From: Lingula anatina
Lineage: Eukaryota > Brachiopoda > Lingulata > Lingulida > Lingulidae
DNA: 64,000 nt
Direction of reading: 5' to 3'
Assembly: GCF_001039355.2 (NCBI RefSeq)
Contig: NW_019773925.1
Span: 135,817 to 199,816, forward strand
Part shown: in pieces, positions 23,554 through 33,200 of the stretch
Position numbering within the stretch: the stretch's first letter is position 1
Layout of the letters: the number at the start of each line of letters is the position of its first letter
Position numbers and translations under genes: made by a program
Notes under the pieces: model-generated
Told to the model about the DNA's origin: nothing
Database searches by the model: none
The model's input: only the letters and a program-made list of their open reading frames with translations

Positions 23554-23671
23554 ATGGAAGACAGACGAGAGTTTCGAGGTTGGGCGAATAAAACATTATA
23601 TTCGTCCAAGATCACAGATGTAAAAATGATGACTGATGTCCAGTTTATGGAGGCGGTGAAAGAAAAGACTG
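23554..23671 (+). CDS. Possible first coding exon of an unknown gene
   Basis: An ATG in fair context (accaaATGG) opens 39 codons beginning MEDRREFRGWANKTLYSSKI and running to KEKTG, ending at a consensus donor, ACTG|gtgagc at 23672 (phase 1). The composition is protein-like in a stretch where other frames are closed. No acceptor giving an open continuation was found: the one at 25164 would meet TAG at once. Unrecognised. Confidence 0.25.
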
Positions 23672-23897
23672 GTGAGCAAAGTAAAGGGACAGTAATCATA
23701 ACTCTTAGACCTGTCCAATGTAATTATGTAGTTATAGTATGTCGGTTATCTGAATTTCATGGCTTTTTAAAAACGCCCTGCATATTGTAAGAAAACACGG
23801 AAATATATCTATATACAAGTATACGTGTATTTTATCATATAGTGTTCTTGCATTTACGTCATATACATTGTTACCATTGCTGTGGTGTATTTGCTGC

Positions 23898-23960
23898 AAA
23901 ATAATAATAAATAAATAGATAAATAAATAAATAAATAAAATAAAATAAAAAATAATAATG
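23898..23960. repeat. (AAAT)n/(AAT)n microsatellite
   Basis: Degenerate tetranucleotide run; generates a spurious Leu/Ile/Phe/Tyr frame on the minus strand. Confidence 0.85.
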
Positions 23961-24240
23961 GTGTTCAATTTTGTAATGAGTGCCAGGTTTGTAACAAAAA
24001 AAAAATTTAAGACGAAATTTTCATGCGCAGGGTGGAATAAAATGTAGGAAGCACGGCCTGAAATTTCACAAAATTATGCTGAATACTTTCTGATATTCCA
24101 AAAGCTGAAGTTTGGATCCCGTGTTTTTGTCCACTCGCTAAATCTCTATACTTTGCATGGAAATGCCGCGGCATTCAAAAGCCGATGTGTATCGTGGCGC
24201 ACATTGATAACGTTAATTAACGATCGTGCCTACCCTCCAG

Positions 24241-24588
24241 AGGCCGTCGCGCTGGGAAAGATTCTACCCCTTGACATAGAGTGCGAGTTTCATTGTTGCC
24301 AGATCTTATATTAAGCTTGAAATGTCCTCATAAAGCCTCAGTATTGTGGTAAAAACTGTTTGCGTCTTGCTTCATCAATATGAAGGTTTTTTTAAAATTT
24401 CTTAGAAGAGCANAATCGAGGCCGTCGCGCTGGGAAAGATTCTACCCCTTGATATAAAGTGCGAGTTTCATTGTTGCCAGATCTTATATTAAGCTTGAAA
24501 TGTCCTCATAAAGCCTCAGTATTGTGGTAAAAACTGTTTGCGTCTTGCTTCATCAATATGAAGGTTTTTTTAATTTCTTAGAAGAGCA
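24241..24588. repeat. Direct duplication (offset 178 bp) flanking an N, probable assembly artefact
   Basis: Copy 1 (24241..24412) and copy 2 (24419..24588) are nearly identical, differing in a few bases such as gacatagagt/gatataaagt and the length of one T/A run. The only N in the window, at 24413, lies exactly at the junction. This pattern suggests two overlapping or allelic contig ends joined without being merged rather than a real tandem duplication. Confidence 0.75.
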
Positions 24589-24915
24589 CAGAATGCTCAT
24601 CTAAGCATGTTTTACTTTGACTTTCGTTTTTTTGCGTTATAATGAATTTGGAAAATGAGTTTGGTATGTTTTTCTTCCGCATAGACTAGCTTACAAAAGC
24701 TATGAACCCGTTATCAATTAAGTCACTATAAAACATTTCGCAGCCTGTGAATAAATAACTGTCACTAACAGTTGTATTATTGAAAGCAAAAGTTGCGACC
24801 AGGACAACACCTAAGTTATCAATTTGAGTACTTCTGCGAAAAGAAAAGAAAAGACACAGCATCCAGTATAAAATTATAAACAAGCTATGAAAGTAAGATT
24901 ACAGTTTGTCAGATA

Positions 24916-24921
<6 letters not shown>

Positions 24922-24948
<27 letters not shown>

Positions 24949-24949
24949 A
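24922..24949. repeat. (GA)14 microsatellite
   Basis: Perfect dinucleotide run. Confidence 0.9.
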
Positions 24950-25164
24950 TTTGATTTGATGCGTCCTTATTGAATTCTTCTGGCAAAACAAGACCTGGTG
25001 GGTTTATTTCCTGTTATGTGTCTGATTACCTTCTTTCAGGTAATTGCAACTACTTATGAGACATTGCCAATGCCATTTATATTATCAAATTGAAATAAAT
25101 GTAAAACTTCCCTGTTAACATTATCACATTCTGTTGATACTCTAGCTTAAATTTTCATTTTCAG

Positions 25165-25986
25165 GATAGCTCCCACATGAAAAGAACGTGTCGGCTTTTC
25201 CAAGAAGGACAATGCTGGGCAATTATTAAGATTCTTATTGCACTCAAGACATTCATATTAATAACGATGGGGAAATCATCGGACGTATATAATACTGTCA
25301 CGATATCTGACCTCAGGTATAAGAGACTTAAGCGCTCCTGAGATGTTCGACATAGTCTTGGTTGTCCAACAACGCAGTCTCTAAAACGCAAGGGTGCTAA
25401 GCGACCTTGACCAGTCTACTCATGAACTGTTTGTGGTAACGTTTTGAGCTTCTGCTGGGTTTTCAACGCCAAAAAGATTGTATAAATGATAGACAAGATT
25501 CCCGGTGAATGCCAGTCTCAAGGGGAGAAGAGAGGCTCCGAGCAGAAGATTGAAGACCTCGACTTCTGAAAAAGCAACACTTCGAGCAGGCAGAATCAAT
25601 GCTGCAACGCAGCCGTGATCATTTATTTATATTCACAAAACTATTGAAGTCAGAACTGTTTTTTACATGAAAACGGTTTTTGATAATTCTGGCCAAGGCT
25701 TGAAAAACGTTTTATTCTTTAAAGACACGCGCAGTTATTGGAAATGAAGAAACGGCGGGGTCGCGGTTGAAAAGGGAAACCTAAGCACGCATACCGTGGC
25801 TTCATAAAAACACATAAAAACGATATATTTTCTGTGGGGTTACACAATTAACCGCGTGTTTTAGTAATATCTCTCAACGATAAACAGACTTGTTGTCGTT
25901 TTATTTTGCCCGACGTTACGCTCTCCCACTCCCTGAGCGAACATGTGAAGAAAAACCGAGTCCGCTAAAAGAAGGTTAAAAACAAC
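25165..25986 (+). other. Possible 5' UTR of the GPCR gene
   Basis: An acceptor-like cattttcag ends at 25164, and the following 820 bases contain no better gene start. The region could be an untranslated exon reached from an upstream promoter. This is inferred only from the acceptor and the neighbourhood. Confidence 0.25.
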
Positions 25987-27000
25987 ATGGAGGAAAATAA
26001 CTGTTGGCAGAACGGCCAACATTGCTGGTGCACCGTTATTTACTTTTTCACTGCATTGGCGTCCATTAGCAGCACGTTGACAATCGCCGTGGTAGTCAGG
26101 AGCCCAAAGTTGAGAGGAAGATCGACTTTTGTTTTCTTGACCTTCATGGCTGTCGTGGACCTGATGACGCTCGTCGGAATAAGCATTTACTGTTCCTTGG
26201 AACCCGTCACCCAGTTCTGGAACACGAACACCAAATGTGTTTATTATTCTGCTATTTACTGGATAAACGACAGTACTGTCATGTTGTCGTGTATTTTCAT
26301 CCTCATGGTGACTGTGGAGCGCTTTGTCGTTGTTCACTTCCCCATACGAGGTAGAGAGATATTCACCCAGAGGAACGCGATACTTCTAAGTGTCTTTGTG
26401 TCAGTCGTCGTTTTTGCCCTCAACAGTAATGCTTTCTGGAGTTTTGAACCAGATCACCAGACCAATAAATGCAACGACACTGAGGTCTATGAACGATATC
26501 TGAAACCTATACGGTATTATTCTACCTTTGCGGTGACCACCGCCACTTGGGTTTCTCTGGTTGGCTTTTGTTTGGCCATCATTTACAAGTTGCGAGCCAC
26601 GGCAGCCCTTAGGCGGCGTCTCTCTTTAACTGACGTGCACACGAGCTTCAAGAGCACTCACCTGATGCTGCTCTGTACCGCTTTCACTTTTGTGGTGTTA
26701 GTGGGCCCCCTCTGCATCGTCGATGTAATCCACGTATCCCTCTATCTCCTTAAGCAGGATGACACTCATTTGACTTACATCCGAGAAAATGTATTTCTTC
26801 TGAGCAAGCTCAATCACTGCGTCAACTTTGTGTTGTACGTAATGACAGCCGCAGTGTTTCGCGAAGAATTCTTTGCCCTCCTCGCCTTGGTGACATGCCG
26901 CCGTGAAAAGGAGCAATCGCCTTACAGACAGGGAGCTCAAAGTTGTATTGAAACAAAGATAACGCATTTCAGCGAGCAGAAGAGACTTAGTGATTTTTAA
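25987..27000 (+). CDS. Rhodopsin-class (class A) GPCR, intronless, orphan
   Basis: Seen: 337 residues in one exon; ATG in a strong context (acaacATGG). Seven hydrophobic segments lie near residues 16-38, 48-70, 86-110, 130-150, 183-203, 226-252 and 267-290. The class A marks are the Asp in segment 2 (VVDL, 58), Cys84 before segment 3 with Cys162 in the second outer loop, ERF (111-113) in place of DRY, Pro241 in segment 6, and NFVLY (280-284) in place of NPxxY followed by helix-8-like FREEF. Missing are the usual Asn of segment 1, Trp of segment 4, Pro of segment 5 and the CWxP Trp of segment 6. Known: NFxxY-type intronless receptors are common in lineage-expanded invertebrate peptide or chemosensory receptor sets. 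Inference: G-protein-coupled receptor at the plasma membrane, ligand unknown. The long antisense frame over its start is a shadow. Confidence 0.88.
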   Translation: MEENNCWQNGQHCWCTVIYFFTALASISSTLTIAVVVRSPKLRGRSTFVFLTFMAVVDLMTLVGISIYCSLEPVTQFWNTNTKCVYYSAIYWINDSTVMLSCIFILMVTVERFVVVHFPIRGREIFTQRNAILLSVFVSVVVFALNSNAFWSFEPDHQTNKCNDTEVYERYLKPIRYYSTFAVTTATWVSLVGFCLAIIYKLRATAALRRRLSLTDVHTSFKSTHLMLLCTAFTFVVLVGPLCIVDVIHVSLYLLKQDDTHLTYIRENVFLLSKLNHCVNFVLYVMTAAVFREEFFALLALVTCRREKEQSPYRQGAQSCIETKITHFSEQKRLSDF

Positions 27001-27661
27001 GACATAGGTTGACATAAATGTCACAAGCAAACACGCACATGATCAGTCTAATATGACTGAATTTTTCTATATTGATATCATTCATATCTTTGGAAGGTGG
27101 TGACTCTGTTGTAAGTTGAGTAAAGTACTATTGTTGTAAAATGATTTTAAATCTGTTTCTGTGTTGTTTTTTAAACAATAACAGACATTCTTTTACTAAA
27201 TTTAACCGTCAAAGAGTCGCCAGGTTATAAAACAGTGTCGTGACGAAGATAAATATGTATGTATCAAATTGTACGGTTTTTAAAACCCCGTTTTTCAAAT
27301 GTACTCTGATAAATCCATTTATCTATATTAAATTATCAAGTAATTATCTGATCTTATTCTTATGCCACTATTTACATCAATGGATAAGTGCCGCATCCTG
27401 TCTGTGATGAACTAATACCGTGGTAATTAGCCAAATCCCCTTTCAAGAAATGTCAGAAAACAGATTAATGAGATTTCATGCAAAAACGCTTCATGTAATG
27501 CGGTTGCTGTGATCTACAAGTGTAATCATTGCTACGCCATCTCCTGTCACAACTAACACATTCACTCTGAACAGCTTAGGTAAAAAAATCGTTCTGGGTT
27601 GGTGAAATATGCGATCTCCTGCACCCTAACAGTGACATAAACAGAAGAATAGACTTCATTG

Positions 27662-27985
27662 GTTAAAGATATACTGTATGCGTTTAAAAATGACCCAAAG
27701 TCATTTTTTCTATGTCTACATATCCTCCAAAGCTATTTATCTTCCCTAATTCTGACCTAAAAAAGCTATAAAACACCCTCAGATAAGAGTAACTGACACT
27801 GATAGTTCCTTCAAATATGTAAAGGGTGACGTGGTGTTCTAAATGACTGGCCAAAATTTGGAATAAAACATCAAATTCAAGTACAGGGACAAAGTGAATG
27901 ATGATTTGCACGTTGGAGAAATTGCTAAATCTCCCCAAAGAAAATTCATTTTAGTGAAAAAATCTCGCTTAAGAGTACCTTTAAA
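27662..27985. mobile_element. MITE-like element with TTAA-type inverted ends
   Basis: The left end (ttaaagatatactgtatgcg, from 27663) and the reverse complement of the right end (ttaaaggtactcttaagcga) share a TTAAAGRTAYWCT..GCG pattern followed by a T-rich run. Length is about 320 bp with no credible frame. It sits 660 bases past the GPCR stop. Confidence 0.45.
27862..27867 (+). terminator. Possible poly(A) signal downstream of the GPCR
   Basis: AATAAA, 860 bases past the GPCR stop and inside the MITE-like element. No closer canonical hexamer was noticed. Weak support. Confidence 0.2.
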
Positions 27986-28129
27986 CTTGAATTATTCTGA
28001 GGGACACAGATAAGACGTGTTAAAAGTGAATCAGTATTTAATTTTTCAACAGGCACGTAATTTTTACAAACCTTTCATAAATGTAACCAACTTTTGGTTT
28101 CATACCATGAAAACATTGTTTTTGAAATA

Positions 28130-28145
28130 CCCCCCCCCCCCCCCC
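28130..28145. repeat. Poly(C) run
   Basis: C15-16 between the GPCR and the protocadherin 3' end. Confidence 0.85.
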
Positions 28146-28439
28146 AACATTTGAACGTATGTTCAAGCACATGCCATATTTTAAGGTCTATTAAATAAGA
28201 TACATTTGTCGGTGGTTATTTAGCAGTGAATTTTGTCTAAAATGTGGCCTATAAAAGGTGATGGCTATCACTTGAGCCAAGGACTACTCCTTCAAAACAA
28301 ATCTTGATGACAGTTAATAATTTTCTCAGCAAGAATGAGTAATGCTTTATCTTGAAAAAAAAAACACACGACTCATGAATGCATATTCAGTCCTTTAAAT
28401 GTTGAATAAGCCAGACCAAGAACAATGATAATTATTTCA

Positions 28440-29719
28440 ATTAAAAATTCAACTTTATTTACAAAATTTTACATAAAAATATTAAAACATTTATTCAGAA
28501 AAGAACATTCACTCTGTTTGCTCTCATGATGAAATAAGAACAATGATAAAATAAAACATTCACCAAGTGAGAACATTAATATTGACAAAGTAAGTGGCAA
28601 CTCAAAGTTCAATTTTTCCAATAATATGCACACCATATTGGCAATTTAACATCCATCTCCGATATATAACGGCGACACCGACGGTCAATATATTCATATG
28701 AACTAATTAGTTTACTAGGTACTACATGGCATAGCCTTAAACAGCACTTAGTGTGCATAGTTTTACAGTTTCTTTAATCACTTCAGCATATTTTTCTTTT
28801 TTGCCAAAGATGTCCAGGTTTACATAAATGAAAATAATATTACTGGTAGACTTTGACAGAGATTGTATTAATTTTACTACAGCAGAAATCTGCCATTTCT
28901 GGGCACAGATATACAGCTTGTGCTGTTTTATCTCTTTGTAAAGAGAACAGTTCAAACACCAACTTGAGACTACCAGGGCCACCGTATTGTGCTCCATATG
29001 GACCTGGACTAGGCAAAAAAACATCTAACTATTAGCACAAATCACCGGCCATTTTATGACTGGTTATTGGCATCGCCCACGACTGAACAAAAATAAAAAA
29101 CTACATCTACCTATGTATGTGTATATATATATATTCAATGTTAATATAAAAAATTGCATTTTAGTAGAAATAATAAAACTTCTAGGTAGCAAATGGGACT
29201 CTTTGGTTAGGCAATAAATGATCTAGAGTTGTCCAAACAGCTTTTCAGCTGGTGTGAAAATTTAATATAAATAGCAAGCCAAATATTAAAACATGACATG
29301 AGAAGGCACATCAGAAGACTTCAATATTCTCATTCTGGACTGGTCAAGATTAACAAGAACAAGTACGAATACATGAAATGCTGATCAAAGATTCTACCTT
29401 CCTTGGTTTCATTAAAAAGCAGTGCACACAGAGAAAGTGTTAAAAGAAACTGCCTGCCACAAAATAGATCATCACCCTACATCCAGCAGTCGCAGTTGCT
29501 GACCCATATTATTGCCACTGACACCGACATAATTGCATGTTATAATGAGTATTTTCAGGGGTGAAATATAGCACCAATGTAAATAAAATTTGTATTAACA
29601 TCGCCAAAGTTTTGACTGCAATCTGTACAATAGTACAATTTTTGTAAGTAGTAATAAAATCATGATGATATTTTTAAAATACACATTGCAATTGGAAAAA
29701 AATTAAGATGGCGGGTGAA
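28440..29719 (-). other. Probable protocadherin 3' UTR
   Basis: About 1.3 kb of AT-rich sequence without minus-strand coding signs lies between the stop and a canonical poly(A) hexamer. Confidence 0.55.
28454..28459 (-). terminator. Poly(A) signal AATAAA (minus strand) for the protocadherin
   Basis: TTTATT on the plus strand (aacTTTATTTacaa). It is the last canonical hexamer in the run of UTR-like sequence downstream of the stop. Confidence 0.5.
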
Positions 29720-30249
29720 CTATACCACCATGTCCTGAAAAAACATTTGGTCGATGTCAAGGCACAGTTGGTTGGGGTCTACGCAACTGCTGGCTGCTGA
29801 TACGGTGGACATATTCTGAGCATTTATTTTCTCTGCAGTTACATTCAGCTCTTCCTCAACATCCCCACTAGAATATTCACTTCCAGTGGACTCAGAGTCT
29901 GAAAACCCATCCGAGTCCCTGTGCTCACTATTGGAGTCCCCGCTGTTGCTATGGTAATCTATGTCACTACTGAAATGTACTTTGGTATGCATTTTTCCAT
30001 GATCATCTGCTTCCTGCCTCCCACTTCCCTGAACTCTTGGAATATTTTGGTTGCACACGTTATTCTCTGAGACCACTTGAATTGCACATGGAGGGACCTG
30101 CGATACTCGGCCAATGTTTTTCTTGTTGCCTTGGTTATTGTTCATAAAAACACCACTATCTGTGCTCGTGCGATTTTTATGGAAGCGAGCATTTGGATGG
30201 AGTATGGATTTTGGCTGGTAAGGATCTCTTGCTGGTGCATATTTTTTGG
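29720..30249 (-). other. Protocadherin last coding exon
   Basis: The acceptor ttctttcaccag|CCAAAAAATA completes the split codon from the previous exon (G|CC, Ala). It encodes KKYAPARDPYQPKSILHP, an Asn-rich linker, a Ser/Asp-rich acidic patch and a C-terminus LDIDQMFFQDMVV with TAG at 29720..29722. The hydrophobic end (VV) could be a C-terminal docking motif; this is inference. Confidence 0.75.
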
Positions 30250-33200
30250 CTGGTGAAAGAAAATTAAAATAGATTAATATGTAATTCTTCCAAGGTAAAA
30301 AGTCTGATTAATACCATTAATACCATGTATACAAACTCTAAAACAATAAGTGCTTACATCAAACTTTTAAATTTATAAGAGACTCAGATTTGATATCACA
30401 ATTCTTTTGATACTATGAACTTTATAACAAACCGTAAATACTGAACACAGTAAAATAAAAAGATTCTGCAGAAATAACCATCCAAGTAGTAACATATTAA
30501 CACAAGCACATAGAAAAAATGATAAGACTACGTCCCCCTACCTCTGACTTGCTGGCCCTCCATGCCCTGTGTCTCCTCCTCGCTGTGACCCCTCCCACTG
30601 TCTGTATTAGACACCTCTCCAGAACACTCACTGTCTATGTCTGTGTTAGAGGTACTTTGATTAGCTGGCTTCTTTAAAATGTCTAGAAGTTCTTGGGCCT
30701 GAAAGTACAAGAGGTGAGGTCAACTGCTAGAATTGCAGTAGATGTGCCACATCCGAAGACAACCAGTCCCAACCACACTGCCATGTTCACTACCCATTTC
30801 ATGTATTTAAGACAATATTGACAAGGTAATTTGAGTGAAGGTGATTTTGTATACTACTGTTCCAAAGAAAATTTCAGTCAAATATTTCGTTAGACCAAAT
30901 TTTCATGGTAACAGATTTACTGTAAACAACTTTCAGAAGAAGAAAAAAAAAAAAAAACATTCCCACAATGAATGCCAGAGCACTTTACACTTGAATGAAC
31001 CATTCCATGCCCTTACCTCCTTTTCTTTCTGAGAGAGCACCCAAGGTTGTTGCTGTCTGTTTCCTTTCTGGGGCACCTTGTGAAGGGCCAGGGCATTCAG
31101 CTCCTGGGGCTTGTCCCTGGCATACTCAAATATCAACTCAGGAGTCACTTGGAGGAGGGAACTGGTAGCTTGGGGGTTCTGCAAGGAAAAAATGATTTAA
31201 AAACTTAAATTAACACAGAATTAATATATCAGGTAAATTCATCCATTAGAAAATGTACATATAATAATTCCATGCCCCTTTTTAACAAAAATTTTAAAGA
31301 AAGCAACAATTTTGAAATGAAATAATCATTTTATCAATTTTGCTGTGCCTACTAGAATTCATTCATAATTTGTTCAGAAAAATATTATAACAGGTTCCAA
31401 ATCGTGCTCTTGAGGCCCCTAGTACATATCATAACCCACAACAACCACACAGATAATATATTACTCCATCTCTTAATTGATCAATTATTACCTAACCCTC
31501 AAAGAATTGCCTAACTTTCCAATTTTTCATATATTCTCATTATCAACAGTTCCAGTATTGTACACCACCCCTCAAGCTGAGCTGTTGTCCTGCCGGGCAT
31601 TCTTTTCTGCTATTTGTTTCATAATACAAACAATACAATACTATTCTCAGCCAGGTGCAATGCATGAAAAACAGTGCTCCACACTAACAAGGCAATTAGA
31701 TACAGATATATTCCTATTTATTCTGGGAGGTTATGCAAGATGGCTGCATGCACCTGAAACGCCTCACGGGCTAACATCTCTTTAAGTGCTGTTGTCAAGG
31801 TGCCCCAGGGCAGAGTGGACACTGAGTGGACGCTGAAGTCAGTGAGGAAATTAAGGGGTAGAGGACATCCCTTGCTGGGCCCAAGGTGAAGGCAGTAAAT
31901 AAGGCGGAGTGTTTGTTGGTCGCATCTCTCAGGAAGCCCTAGGAGTTCCTGCGTCACGGAACAGTGGAGGGTCTATCTATGTGAGAACACATCTGCCCCT
32001 AGCACTTCATGTTATCATTATTTTGTAACACCAGTACTTTTTTTTTTCTTTATTAAAATTTGACAAGGGGAGAGACAGCTGTCTGTGAGACCAGTTTTCA
32101 AAAGATGATCATAGAATGGTGGAAAATTACACTGAATTGGAACGGTTTGAAATTTTTCTCCACCATGAGTTTTGAGGCAGTATTAACATTTCATCCTAAT
32201 TGTGACAAAAAAATCATAACCTTACTAAACCACATCCAACAAAGACAGAATGCCTCTTTTTAAAAAATCATAATAATTGTAGCAAGATCTTGCTTTCATT
32301 TGATTTCCTTCAATAACTATTTGATACCTCGAAACCTTATTGGTAGAAAAACATGTTAACTCTCCTTAACAAGATTTACTAGTTATTATACCACACCTGT
32401 AGGCACACAGAAATCAATCTATTTAATTGTGGCATCAGTGTCACTCAGCAGTAGGCAAAGGTATAAATACACTAATCTCTGGTTCATCACCACAAAGCAG
32501 GATTACTTCATTCCACATCATACACCTATTGACTAAGCATCACCATGGACATTCATAATTAAGTCACTGGAAACTTTGTGCCCCAACCTCAAGTTCAAAC
32601 CACTTAAAAACCTAAGCTTTTTCCTTGTAACAATGCTGCCAACATCTGCGGTGACAGAGATGCCTTGAAGACAGGGGCAGACACATGCACAGACATTGAG
32701 CCACCTTGAAGACAAGGAGGTGGGTTGGAATAAACTCGATTCTCTTTGATCCCCTGTAAACTGATCTCATCCCAGGAGAAAAAAAAGCAAGTCTCTACAT
32801 ACAGGTCTCTTTTATTAAGCCAAGCAAAAATGCTTCTTAAAAGGGATGCCACCAAAGATCTTTCAATATCCTTCTACTCCATCCATGCCCGAGGAAAAAT
32901 GGGGCAGCAGAGTGAGTCTTTTACAAAAGGGATAGAAGACTCCACTGTGAAACCTTGAAATGGAATATTTTGATATCTTTCTCCCCTCCCTGCCCTCCCC
33001 TTGTCTATCAGATCACATAATAATAAGGTGACCAGACTCTGAGCTGGAGTGTAATGATTAATGATCAGTTAATTACACAATGATTAGGCTCGAGGAGTAG
33101 GGAGGCAAATGATCAATTACTGGGCCTGGTTATTAAGGTGGGATTTTAATGAGGAGGGATTATACCCACCACATAAACCCTCACCTTTGACTGGATGCCT

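Noticed and set aside
25861-26337. 158-codon minus-strand frame over the start of the GPCR
   Set aside because: Antisense shadow of the GPCR; no hydrophobic pattern or family resemblance of its own.
26698-27030. 110-codon minus-strand frame over the GPCR 3' end
   Set aside because: Shadow of the coding strand.
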